A stretch of 64,000 nucleotides of DNA. It comes from PLA3 sp964592235. Lineage in GTDB: Bacteria; Planctomycetota; Phycisphaerae; UBA1845; UTPLA1. Positions within the stretch are counted from its first letter, which is position 1; the number at the start of each line of letters is the position of its first letter. Positions 15,003 through 23,942 of the stretch are shown in pieces. The notes beneath the pieces are model-generated. The model made no database searches and had not been told where the DNA came from. It was given only the letters and a program-made list of their open reading frames with translations. The stretch lies in NCBI GenBank assembly GCA_964592235.1, contig CAZQCF010000005.1, positions 1 to 64,000 of the forward strand, read 5' to 3'. A program made the position numbers and the translations under genes.

Positions 15003-16571
15003 ATGGGGTTAGCTCATTGGATGGCGAAGCAGGCGGGTGTGTCCTGGGCTGATATCCTGGGGGACGCTTCAGCGGTGAAATCGTCCGGGCGATCACCGGG
15101 CGCGGTCCGTGGGGATCGCGATTCAGGAAGCGACGTTCTCTCGCGGCGGAAGCTTTTGCTCGGCGGGCTGTTGGCATCCAGCCTGGCGCATCGCGAGGCG
15201 CAGGCGGCGCCCTCGACCAGTGCGACGCGGTGGCTGATCAATCGCCTGACTTACGGCTGGACGCAGGCCGAGCAGACGCGTGCGGATCAACTGGGCTATC
15301 ACGGGTATCTGGAATACCAGCTCAATCACACGGCGATCGACGATTCCGCGCTGACGCAGCGATTGAATCCCTATTTGTATCTTCGACTGACGCCGGCGCA
15401 GTTGATCACGATCTCGATGCCGAGCTACATCATCCACCAGGTCGTGGAGTCTACGTTTATTCGCTCGGTACACAGTAACCGGCAGCTCTATCAGAAAATG
15501 GTGGAGTTCTGGACCGACCATTTTCACATCAGCATCACGAACGAGCTTAATGCATGGCTTCGTTACGTCGATGTGCGCGACGTGGTGATGCCGCATGCTC
15601 TGGGCAAGTTTCCCGACATGCTCAATGCGAGCGCGCGAAGCGTGCCAATGCTGGTGTACCTGAACAATCAGGAGAACGCCTGGTGGTCGATTAATGAGAA
15701 TTACGGTCGCGAGCTTCTGGAACTGCACACCCTGGGCGTCGACGGCGGTTACACGCAACAGGACGTCATGGAGGTGGCGCGGTGCTTCACCGGTTGGGGG
15801 ACGAACGGAACCGACGGCACATCCAACGCGTTGACCTTCATATATTACCCACATAAGCATGACAACGGACCGAAGACCGTGCTGGGGAACAGCATCCCGG
15901 CCGGCGGGGGCATGAATGACGGGCAGATCGTTCTGGACATTCTTGCGAACCATCCGAGCACGGCACACTACGTTTCAAAGAAACTGTGCAGGAGATTCTA
16001 CGACTACGACCCGCCGATCAGCCTCGTGAACAGCGTAGCCCAGACCTATACGGCAACCGGCGGCGACATCAAAGCGATGCTGCGCACGTTGTTCAACAGC
16101 GTCGACCCGTTGACGGCGCCGCCAAAGCTCAAGCGGCCGTTTAATCTCTTTACCTCGGCGTTTCGCACGACCGGCGCGGACGTCGTAGACTTTCCACAGG
16201 GGTGGACGACGCAATTGCGCAGCCTGATGTCGGATTGCGGCCAGCAACCGTTCCATTGGGGCCCGCCGGATGGATTCCCAGAATCGCTGGATTTCTGGGT
16301 GAATCTCCTTACGCCTCGATGGGCCTTTGCGTCCACGCTCGGGTCTTTCGGGATGTTTCAGGTTGGCCTGGATATCACGGGATTCATGAGCGGATTGACG
16401 AGCGCTGACTCCATGGCGGATCGAATTGAAGCTCGCCTGTTCCCCTACGGAATGTCGGCTTCAGAGAAGAGCCTCATCCGGGACTACCTTGCGGTTGATC
16501 CGAACTCGCCCGCTCGGCAACGCGAAGCCCTGGGGCTGGCCGTCGCATCACCCACGTTCCAATGGGAATGA
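15003..16571 (+). CDS. DUF1800 family secreted protein
   Basis: 522 aa from ATG 15003. A Tat-like signal lies about 50 residues in (SRRKLLLGGLLASSLA, cleavage near REAQAA), so export in folded form is likely. DUF1800 hallmarks: ATRWLINRLTYG, VEFWTDHFHI, ENYGRELLELHTLGVDGGYTQQDVMEVARCFTGW, and KLCRRF. DUF1800 genes nearly always precede a DUF1501 gene, as here, and the pair is abundant in Planctomycetota, but its biochemical role is not established. The gap to the DUF1501 gene is 39 nt, so they form one operon. Confidence 0.9.
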   Translation: MGLAHWMAKQAGVSWADILGDASAVKSSGRSPGAVRGDRDSGSDVLSRRKLLLGGLLASSLAHREAQAAPSTSATRWLINRLTYGWTQAEQTRADQLGYHGYLEYQLNHTAIDDSALTQRLNPYLYLRLTPAQLITISMPSYIIHQVVESTFIRSVHSNRQLYQKMVEFWTDHFHISITNELNAWLRYVDVRDVVMPHALGKFPDMLNASARSVPMLVYLNNQENAWWSINENYGRELLELHTLGVDGGYTQQDVMEVARCFTGWGTNGTDGTSNALTFIYYPHKHDNGPKTVLGNSIPAGGGMNDGQIVLDILANHPSTAHYVSKKLCRRFYDYDPPISLVNSVAQTYTATGGDIKAMLRTLFNSVDPLTAPPKLKRPFNLFTSAFRTTGADVVDFPQGWTTQLRSLMSDCGQQPFHWGPPDGFPESLDFWVNLLTPRWAFASTLGSFGMFQVGLDITGFMSGLTSADSMADRIEARLFPYGMSASEKSLIRDYLAVDPNSPARQREALGLAVASPTFQWE

Positions 16572-16610
16572 CGAGCGGACACCGGGCAGATTTTGTTAGA
16601 GGATATGGGA

Positions 16611-18101
16611 ATGAGCCACGCGGATTACCAGGGATGCAGTGAGTACCTGCAACTGACGCGACGCCAGTTTATGGCGGCCGCGGGTGGAACGGCACTGGCC
16701 GCGACGGCGCCGGCATGGCTGCCACGCGTGGCGCTGGCCGATGATTTCTGCTCCTCGCGAGACGTGCTCGTCTACATCTTCCTTCGTGGTGGCGCCGATG
16801 GTCTCTCGCTGTGTGCGCCGATCGGGGAGAGTGAGTATTACCTGCGGCGGCCGACGCTTGCCATTCCACAGCCCGATAGCGGGCATCCGATGGCGGCGAT
16901 TGACCTGGATGGGTTTTTTGGATTTCCGAGGGTATTTGAGCCGCTGATGCCGGCCTACCAGGCGGGGCATTTGCTCGTCATCCATGCCTGTGGAATCAAT
17001 GACACGTCGCGGTCGCATTTTGACATGCAGCGATTTGCCGAAGTCGGCAAGCCCGCCGATATCACACTCGGCACCGGCTGGATCGGGCGTCACCTTGCCA
17101 GTGCGCCGCCGTTTCAGCCCGGCTCGATCCTCCGCGGCGTCGGCATCAATTACGGGTTGCAGCAGGTGATGGTGGGGGGGCCCAAGACGACTTCCGTCCC
17201 CAAGCCGGAGCAATACGGTCTGGCGGGCGACGTCGCCACGCTCGCGGCGCGCAAGGCAGTGGTCCAGCAGATGTATGCCGGCGCGGGAGAGCCGCTCCAC
17301 ACCAGCGCCATCACGTCACAACAAACGATTGACCTGCTCAATTCGATTGATTTCAGCGGTTATCAGCCGGCCGGCGGCGCTGTGTATCCCACCAGCACGC
17401 TCGGCCTTTCGTTGCGATCGACGGCGGCCTTGATCAAGGCAGACGTCGGCGTCGAGGCCATTGCGGTCGACAATCTCAACAGTTGGGACACCCATGTCTC
17501 GCAAGGTTCCATCCAAGGCGGCATGGCAAACAGCATGGCGACCTTGGCGTCGGCGCTGGCGGCATTCCATGCCGATATCTATGCCGGCAATGGGCGAAAC
17601 GTCACCATCATCGTGCAGACCGAGTTCGGCCGGCGCCTTCAGGAGAATGGCGGTCTGGGCACCGATCACGGCCACGGCGGTGTGATGTTCTTGATCGGCG
17701 GCAACATCACCGGTGGCCGAGTCTTGAGCCACTGGCCGGGGCTTCAACCGGAGCAGCTTTTTGAGGGGCTGGATCTCGCCGTGACGATTGACTACCGCGA
17801 CGTGCTCGCGGAGATCGTGCAGCATCGGCTCGGCAACCCCAATTTGGCTTTTGTCTTTCCGGACTACACGCCGAAGTTTGAAGGTGTGACGGCGCAATGT
17901 CAGACAACGGCCGGCGATATGAACTGCGACGGAGCCGTCACCGTCGATGACGTGGCGCCCTTCGCAGGCGCGCTCCTTGATCGCGACAAGCAGCAGGCCG
18001 AATCACCGGGCTGCGATGTGATGCGGGCGGATGTTAACGCCGACGGCGAGATCAACGGCCGCGACGTCCAGCAATTCACCAACAAGATACTGGGAATGTA
18101 A
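16611..18101 (+). CDS. DUF1501 protein with C-terminal dockerin-like repeats
   Basis: 496 aa from ATG 16611 (AGAGGA seven bases upstream; TTG 16593 and ATG 16605 are alternatives). A twin-arginine signal, TRRQFMAAAGGTALA, spans residues about 14-45. The DUF1501 (sulfatase-like fold) part runs to about residue 425: VYIFLRGGADGLSL, HFDMQRFAE, WDTHVSQGS, QTEFGRRLQENGGLGTDHGHGG. The last 65 residues hold two dockerin-type calcium loops, GDMNCDGAVTVDDV and ADVNADGEINGRDV. The fused dockerin-like tail suggests surface display or attachment. Second gene of the DUF1800 operon. Confidence 0.9.
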   Translation: MSHADYQGCSEYLQLTRRQFMAAAGGTALAATAPAWLPRVALADDFCSSRDVLVYIFLRGGADGLSLCAPIGESEYYLRRPTLAIPQPDSGHPMAAIDLDGFFGFPRVFEPLMPAYQAGHLLVIHACGINDTSRSHFDMQRFAEVGKPADITLGTGWIGRHLASAPPFQPGSILRGVGINYGLQQVMVGGPKTTSVPKPEQYGLAGDVATLAARKAVVQQMYAGAGEPLHTSAITSQQTIDLLNSIDFSGYQPAGGAVYPTSTLGLSLRSTAALIKADVGVEAIAVDNLNSWDTHVSQGSIQGGMANSMATLASALAAFHADIYAGNGRNVTIIVQTEFGRRLQENGGLGTDHGHGGVMFLIGGNITGGRVLSHWPGLQPEQLFEGLDLAVTIDYRDVLAEIVQHRLGNPNLAFVFPDYTPKFEGVTAQCQTTAGDMNCDGAVTVDDVAPFAGALLDRDKQQAESPGCDVMRADVNADGEINGRDVQQFTNKILGM

Positions 18102-18161
18102 GGCTGATCGGCCTCATGGGAGGAGGCATCGGCCGTCTTGCGCCGAGCGCTTGGTCCGCGC

Positions 18162-19349
18162 CTATTGATTAAGCAGCAATGCCACGAAGTCCGGAATGTC
18201 GGCATCGGTGATAAAGGTGTCTTCGTTCACGTCGCAGGCGCAGGTCTCGTTCGGCGTGCCCATGCCGCCGGTCAGGATTCGCACGAAAATCTGGGCATCG
18301 CGACCGTCCACGAAGCCGTCACCGGTCGTGTCACCAGGAATGCGGAACGGGCAGACATCGCAGGCGTCTCCGCGCCCGTCGCCGTCGGCGTCGGCCTGAT
18401 TGTCTTCGTTGGGCCCGTTGGGGACGTTGTCGCAGTTATCGCAACCGTTCATGACCGTGTCGCCATCGGAGTCAAACGGGCAACCGGCGGCGTCTACGGT
18501 GGCGCAGGTCGGCGTTTGGGGGCAGTTGTCGCCGTCATTCAGCACACCGTCGCCGTCGTCATCGAGCGTGGAGCAACCGACGGCGTCGATCAGATCTCCT
18601 GATTCGGTATTCGGGCATGCGTCGAGGGTGTCGGGAATGCCGTCGCCATCGCCGTCGGCCTGCCCCAGAATTGAAAAATCGTCAACGTATGCGATGTCAT
18701 TCCCGCCGGCGTCAACGTGGTACAGGTCCACATCTGCGAGAATGTCGTTGGCGCCCTGACCAAAGGCACGTTGGTACGCAACCCGAACGCCATTGAGGTA
18801 CACCGCGACGTTTCGCTGGCCTGATGCGTAATTGAGCAACACGCGAAACGCATGCCAGGTATTGGGTGCTACGAGAACGCCGGTATTGGTGAAACTCAAA
18901 TTGTCCCAGACGAGCAACTGATTGGAGCTGTTCACTGCGACGGCCGTAACCCGGCGCGTGAACGGCAGGGAGCCATCGTACACGTCGATCCCCCACAGCG
19001 TGCTGGCGCTGCCGGCGTTTCGATCGATGTAAAGACGAAAATCAATCTGGATGACGGATGCGGAGCCTTGCACCTCATGATTCAGCGGCTTCCACCACCA
19101 ATTCGACAACGTGGTCAACGCCGCATTGATGCGGATGGACCGGGGCGGGCTGAAACTGAATGCGCTCTGCACCGCCGCCAGGCCGGGCGTTTCCGGCGAG
19201 TTGGTGCTGATCCATCCATCCTGGCCCGGTAAGTCGCCGTCGACAAACGGAGGGCTGTCGAAACTGGTTAAGTAAAGCGTTTGGGCCTGGCTCGCCGAAA
19301 CTGCGACGCCGAGCAGACCGGCGATCGCCAATGTGAGCGCCTTGCGCAT
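18162..19349 (-). CDS. Secreted protein with thrombospondin type-3 and dockerin-like repeats
   Basis: 395 aa from ATG 19349. Signal peptide MRKALTLAIAGLLGVAVSASQAQ. Residues about 25-235 form a beta-sandwich resembling a concanavalin-like lectin (WWWKPLNHEVQG, IDFRLYID, NTWHAFRVLLNY, VYLNGVRV). Then come several thrombospondin type-3 style calcium repeats (DGDGDGIPDTLDACPN, LDDDGDGVLNDGDNCPQ, DSDGDTVMNGCDNCD, ADADGDGRGDACDVCP) and a dockerin-like end (GDTTGDGFVDGRDAQIFV, CDVNEDTFITDADIPDFV). Probably an extracellular, calcium-stabilised carbohydrate-binding protein. Convergent with the DUF1501 gene. Confidence 0.85.
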   Translation of the reverse strand: MRKALTLAIAGLLGVAVSASQAQTLYLTSFDSPPFVDGDLPGQDGWISTNSPETPGLAAVQSAFSFSPPRSIRINAALTTLSNWWWKPLNHEVQGSASVIQIDFRLYIDRNAGSASTLWGIDVYDGSLPFTRRVTAVAVNSSNQLLVWDNLSFTNTGVLVAPNTWHAFRVLLNYASGQRNVAVYLNGVRVAYQRAFGQGANDILADVDLYHVDAGGNDIAYVDDFSILGQADGDGDGIPDTLDACPNTESGDLIDAVGCSTLDDDGDGVLNDGDNCPQTPTCATVDAAGCPFDSDGDTVMNGCDNCDNVPNGPNEDNQADADGDGRGDACDVCPFRIPGDTTGDGFVDGRDAQIFVRILTGGMGTPNETCACDVNEDTFITDADIPDFVALLLNQ

Positions 19350-19637
19350 GGTTATTCGCCTTTTGCGGGACACGGGCGGCCGTTCGCTGCGGGATTCGTG
19401 CGGAAGCGGCCAGGCCCTCCACGGGCCATGAACCACCGTCGCGGCAAGCCCCCGAAGTAGCCGCAATCTTGCTTCTATCGATCTTACCGTTTTGGGCCTG
19501 TTGCTTCAAGAAAATCGGGCCGTCCCAAAGCGAGCGCGCGTGCCTGATGGGCGCGGTGACCCGAGCATTATGGGCCGCGCTGGTTTGGGGATTCGTGCGT
19601 CATGGCACGGCGGCTGCGTAACGCATAAACAATCGAG

Positions 19638-21587
19638 CTATCCAGCGATGATAGACCTGGCACGGTCGGAGATGTCGCGTGCCGAAAGTCCGGCTTTCGC
19701 CAGGATATCTTCCGTCGATTTCGCACTCTTGGGGATCCGGGTGACGGTCATGGCATGGACGCGGACGCCGTCGCCGTCGGAGTTCGCCGCCGCCTCGGCC
19801 AGCGCGCCCGCCAACCCGCCGAGGTAGTTGTCTTCCACGCAGAGGATATGCCCACCGGTCTTGCGGGCCGCCGCCAGCACGGGGGACGCATTCAACGGGA
19901 AGGAGTAGGCGTCGATCAGGGTGCACTTCGTGCCTGCTGCCGCGAGTGTCTCCACCGCTTGCTTGCAGACATGCACCATGTAGCCCGACGACACGATCGT
20001 GAGCGCGTTGCCCTCGATCAGCACGTGTGAGCCGCCGAGTTCGAAATGCGTCTCGGGCGCGTACAACAACGGGACATCGGGCCGGTGCGTGCGCAGGTAA
20101 CACATGCCGACGTGATTGGCCATGAGCCAGGTGCAGTGGAACGCGCTGACGGCATCGGACGGATGAAAGACAACGCAGGCGGGGCGGCCCTGACCGTTGT
20201 CGGTCTGCGTTGCGCAGCGAAAGTATGCGACGTCGTGAAGGCTCATCTGGCTCGGGCCGTCGGCCGCGAGGGAAATCCCGGCGTGCGAGCCGGCGAGCTT
20301 GATGTTGGCGCGAGAGATCTGGGCCATCTCGATCTGGTCGTAGGCACGCGAGAGGAACTTGGCGAAGGAACTGACGAAGGGAATGTATCCCGCGGCGGCC
20401 ATGCCGGCGGCGGCCGAGACCATGTTCTGCTCGGCGATCTTGCACTCCACGAATCGGTCGGCGTGCCGTTTCGCGAATATGTCTGCAAATGTCGAATTGC
20501 TCACGTCGCCGTCCAGCGACACGATCCGCTGGTCGGCGTCGCCCAGCGCCGCCAAGGCCGCGCCGTAGGCCCGGCGCGTCGCGATGGCGTTCTTGCGAAC
20601 GGCGTCCATGACCCCCGCGGCTTCCATCGCCGCTTCGAACTTGATGGGCGCGATGGTCCGGGCCTCCACACGCGTCGAGGATGGCGGCTTAACGGGTGCG
20701 CATTCGAAGCGGCCGGCCGACGCCGCCGCCAGTTTGGCTGCGGTGGCGTCCAGTTCGGCCAGCGCGGCATCGAGTTTGTTCGCCGCAACGGGCTTGCCGT
20801 GATTCGATTTGTCCGCCAGCGATGGGCAGCCCCAGCCCTTTTGCGTCCTGGCGACAATCGCCAGCGGCGCAGAGCGGGGCAGGCCGGTCGTTACGGCGGA
20901 CTTGATCGCCTGCGGGTCATGGCCGTCGATCACGGCGACTTGCCAGCCGAAGGCCTTGCACTTGGCGGCGAGACTATCGGCGGATTGTTGCGCGGAGACG
21001 TAATCCGCCTGCCCTTGGCCGTTGCAATTGAAGATCGCCACGACGTTTGTGAGCTTGCGCTCGGCGATCATGTCCATGGCTTCCCAGATCTGCCCTTCGC
21101 GCGATTCACCGTCGCCGATCAGGCAGTAGATTTGCTTGTCGATCCGGTCGAGCTTTGCCGCGAGCGCCAATCCGGCCGCAACGCTAAGCCCCTGTCCCAG
21201 TGAACCGGTCGCCGCGTCGAAGAATGGAAACCCTTCGGCCGGGTTGGGATGACCATCGAGGACACTATCGGCTTCACGCAGGGTTGCCAGATCGGCCTTC
21301 GTGAGCGGCTTGGCGCCGTCGCGGCGCTTGCCGACCAGTCCGCCCAGATCGGCGTAGGCGGCATAAACGGCCGGCACGGCGTGGCCTTCCGAGAGGACCA
21401 GCCGATCATTGCCAGGGTGCCAGGGATCGTCTGGCGCGAAGCGCATCACGTCGTGCATCAGCACGGTGACAAGGTGGATGATCGACAGGCCGCTGGAGGG
21501 ATGACCGGAACCGGCGGCGGTGGTCATGCGAATCACATCTTTGCCGAGTTCGACGGCCTTCTGGTGAATCTGCTCGGAATAGGGCAT
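19638..21587 (-). CDS. tkt: Transketolase
   Basis: 649 aa thiamine-diphosphate enzyme of the pentose phosphate pathway. N-terminal diphosphate-binding part: GSGHPSSGLS (26-35), LSEGHAVPA, GSLGQGLSVAAGLALAAK, and the ThDP/Mg motif GDGES...N (158-190 region). The pyrimidine-binding half has RIVSLDGDVSNSTF, ECKIAEQNMVSAAAGMAAAGYIPFVSSFAKF and GSHAGISLAADGPSQMSLHD; the C-terminal domain follows. The arrangement is closer to the animal-type transketolases than to E. coli TktA. Divergent from murA, with a 235-bp gap holding both start regions. Confidence 0.95.
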   Translation of the reverse strand: MPYSEQIHQKAVELGKDVIRMTTAAGSGHPSSGLSIIHLVTVLMHDVMRFAPDDPWHPGNDRLVLSEGHAVPAVYAAYADLGGLVGKRRDGAKPLTKADLATLREADSVLDGHPNPAEGFPFFDAATGSLGQGLSVAAGLALAAKLDRIDKQIYCLIGDGESREGQIWEAMDMIAERKLTNVVAIFNCNGQGQADYVSAQQSADSLAAKCKAFGWQVAVIDGHDPQAIKSAVTTGLPRSAPLAIVARTQKGWGCPSLADKSNHGKPVAANKLDAALAELDATAAKLAAASAGRFECAPVKPPSSTRVEARTIAPIKFEAAMEAAGVMDAVRKNAIATRRAYGAALAALGDADQRIVSLDGDVSNSTFADIFAKRHADRFVECKIAEQNMVSAAAGMAAAGYIPFVSSFAKFLSRAYDQIEMAQISRANIKLAGSHAGISLAADGPSQMSLHDVAYFRCATQTDNGQGRPACVVFHPSDAVSAFHCTWLMANHVGMCYLRTHRPDVPLLYAPETHFELGGSHVLIEGNALTIVSSGYMVHVCKQAVETLAAAGTKCTLIDAYSFPLNASPVLAAARKTGGHILCVEDNYLGGLAGALAEAAANSDGDGVRVHAMTVTRIPKSAKSTEDILAKAGLSARDISDRARSIIAG

Positions 21588-21822
21588 TGCTTCTCCCGGA
21601 AACGGTGATGATTAGCGGTGGTACGGCGAACAAACCGGCGCGTAGCCTAACCGGTCGGCGCGGCACGGCCAACACCGCATGAATCGGGCCTTGGAGGGCT
21701 TTTGTGGCGGCTTCACCGATGCCGATGTCTTCGGTATGATGACTCAACTGATTACCCCTCCCTCGCCCGCGAAAAGGCATGGAGGCTCTGCGCGTTCGAC
21801 CGTTCCGGTCAGGGGTGAAGAC

Positions 21823-23088
21823 GTGGATTGCTTTGTTATAACCGGTGGCAACCGCCTTCGAGGGACCACTTCGGTCAACGGCGCCAAGAACGCCGCGCTG
21901 CCCATCATGGCCGCGTCGATTCTGACCGAAGGCGAGACCGTCCTGAAGGGTGTTCCCTATCTCGAAGACATTAAACACCTGGCCGTCCTTCTGGAACGGC
22001 TGGGCGTCAGCGTCTCACGCGACGAAAAGGGTCATCTTCACCTGAAGGTGGAGGATGAGCTGAATTGTCACGCCGAGTACGAGCTTGTGCGCAAGATGCG
22101 AGCCAGCGTGTGCGTGATGGGGCCGTTGCTGGCCAAGCGCCGGCAGGCGCAGGTCAGCCTCCCCGGCGGCTGCAATATCGGCGACCGACCGGTGGAACTG
22201 CACGTCATGGGCTTGCAGGCGCTTGGGGCTGAAGTCGAACTGATCAGTGGCGACATTCACCTCAAAGCGAAGCAGTTGAAGGGCACCGAGATGTTCCTCG
22301 GCGGGCCGTTCGGCTCGACGGTCCTCGGCACGGCTAACATTATGATGGCCGCGTGCCTTGCAAACGGCACGACGATTATCGAATCGGCCGCCTGCGAGCC
22401 GGAAGTCGTCGATCTGGCGAATTACCTGAACGCCTGCGGCGCGCACATCACCGGCCACGGCACGCCGCGCATCACCATCGAGGGCGTGAAGACGCTGCGC
22501 GGCTGCGAGTACACTGTCATCCCCGACCGCATCGAAGCCGGCACCATCATGACGGCGGCCGCGGTGACGAACGGCGAGGTGACGATTCCCAACTGCCGGT
22601 TGGATCATCTGCTCGCGTTTGTGGACCGGCTGCGCGCGATCGGCGTGAACGTCGAGCGGGATGCCGGCGGCGTCACGGTTTCGTCGTCGCGCCGGCTGAT
22701 GCCGGTCAGCGTTACGACCCAACCGTATCCGGGGTTCCCGACCGATTTGCAGGCGCAAATCATGGTGCTGCTCTGTCTGGCTGATGGGAACAGCATCATC
22801 ACGGAAAAGATCTTCCCCGACCGTTTTGTGCACGTGGCCGAGTTGAACCGTATGGGGGCGCGGCTGCGCAAGGAAGGGCCGACCGTCATCGTAGAGGGGG
22901 TCAAGGGCCTGGTCGGCGCTCCGGTCATGGCGAGCGATCTGCGGGCGTCGGCGGCGCTGGTGCTGGCGGGCCTGGTAGCCAAGGGACAAACCCGGGTCTC
23001 CCGCGTGTATCATATTGATCGCGGCTACGAGCGCTTTGAGCAACGGCTCAATGCTCTGGGGGCCGACATCAAGCGGCTGCCGGAATGA
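21823..23088 (+). CDS. murA: UDP-N-acetylglucosamine 1-carboxyvinyltransferase
   Basis: 421 aa from GTG 21823, chosen because AGGGG lies seven bases upstream and the protein then aligns with the family N-terminus (E. coli 419 aa). In-frame ATGs at 21679 and 21736 would add unrelated residues. First committed step of peptidoglycan synthesis: transfers enolpyruvate from PEP to UDP-GlcNAc. Evidence: NGAKNAALPIMAA, the catalytic Cys117 in PGGCNIGDRPVELH, AACEPEVVDLANYLNACGA, PDRIEAGTIMTAAAVT, FPTDLQAQIMVLL, and SDLRASAALVLAGL. The Cys means the enzyme should be fosfomycin-sensitive. Its stop overlaps the next gene by four bases. Confidence 0.96.
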   Translation: MDCFVITGGNRLRGTTSVNGAKNAALPIMAASILTEGETVLKGVPYLEDIKHLAVLLERLGVSVSRDEKGHLHLKVEDELNCHAEYELVRKMRASVCVMGPLLAKRRQAQVSLPGGCNIGDRPVELHVMGLQALGAEVELISGDIHLKAKQLKGTEMFLGGPFGSTVLGTANIMMAACLANGTTIIESAACEPEVVDLANYLNACGAHITGHGTPRITIEGVKTLRGCEYTVIPDRIEAGTIMTAAAVTNGEVTIPNCRLDHLLAFVDRLRAIGVNVERDAGGVTVSSSRRLMPVSVTTQPYPGFPTDLQAQIMVLLCLADGNSIITEKIFPDRFVHVAELNRMGARLRKEGPTVIVEGVKGLVGAPVMASDLRASAALVLAGLVAKGQTRVSRVYHIDRGYERFEQRLNALGADIKRLPE

Positions 23089-23939
23089 ACTGCGTCAAGT
23101 GCAATTACCTTCTCTGGGATCTTCCAGACAATCGCTGCCCCGAGTGCGGGCACCTTTTTGAGACGACGGACTACGCATTCAAGCCTCGCTCGGTGCATTT
23201 CATCTGCCGCGCGTGCCACCAGCCCTACCTCGGCACGGATTTCGACGGATTGCCATATCCTCGCCGGTTCACCTGCGTCAGTTGCGGCGATGCGCTGGAT
23301 GCGGCGAACCTGATGGTGCACCCGCTCTCCCCCGATGCCGTGGCCGAGCCGACGCGCGAGGGCACGCCGTGGGAGCTGCGCGATCGGGTGGGCACGGCGC
23401 GGGCGTTTGTTGACGGCCTGGCACGGCTGGCGACGCAGCCCGGCGAGTTCTTCCGAATGTCGGTTGCCAGCAGCGGTCATGGTGCGACGCTTTTCTCCGT
23501 GGCGTGCGCATACATCGCCGTGTTCATGGTGGCTGGCGTGTTCACGTTTTTCCGAAAAGCCGGGTTGATCAACTGGCTGCCTGATCTCGGCGCGTGGATG
23601 GCGATGCCGCAGGGGCTGGTGTTGCTCGCGGCGATTCCGTTGATTCAGATCGGTTGGAATTACTTATTCGGCACGCTGATCCAGACTGTCCTGTGGGGGC
23701 TGGGGCAATCGGGATCGGAGCTGGATCAATCCGTGCGCGCCGTGGCCTTCGGCAGCGCCGTGCTGCCGGCCGTGTTCCTGCTGCCGCCGGTCGGGTTGCT
23801 CTGGTATGTGTTCGTTGTCTCGTGCGGGATCGAGCATTATCAATCCACGACGCGCAGCCGTGCCGTCGTGGCGACACTCATTCCAATGCTGCTTGCGGCC
23901 AACGTCGCGCTCGCTGTGACCTACGCGGTTTTTTATTGA
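23085..23939 (+). CDS. Zinc-ribbon, multi-pass membrane protein
   Basis: 284 aa; ATG 23085 overlaps the murA stop (ATGA), indicating translational coupling. Three CxxC pairs are seen: NCVKCNYLLWDL with RCPECG (residues 2-22), ICRACHQPY (near 45), and TCVSCGDAL (near 65). Residue 140 onward has four hydrophobic segments and resembles a Yip1-type membrane domain. The role is unknown; coupling to murA hints at an envelope function, but this is inference. Confidence 0.75.
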   Translation: MNCVKCNYLLWDLPDNRCPECGHLFETTDYAFKPRSVHFICRACHQPYLGTDFDGLPYPRRFTCVSCGDALDAANLMVHPLSPDAVAEPTREGTPWELRDRVGTARAFVDGLARLATQPGEFFRMSVASSGHGATLFSVACAYIAVFMVAGVFTFFRKAGLINWLPDLGAWMAMPQGLVLLAAIPLIQIGWNYLFGTLIQTVLWGLGQSGSELDQSVRAVAFGSAVLPAVFLLPPVGLLWYVFVVSCGIEHYQSTTRSRAVVATLIPMLLAANVALAVTYAVFY

Positions 23940-23942
23940 TTG

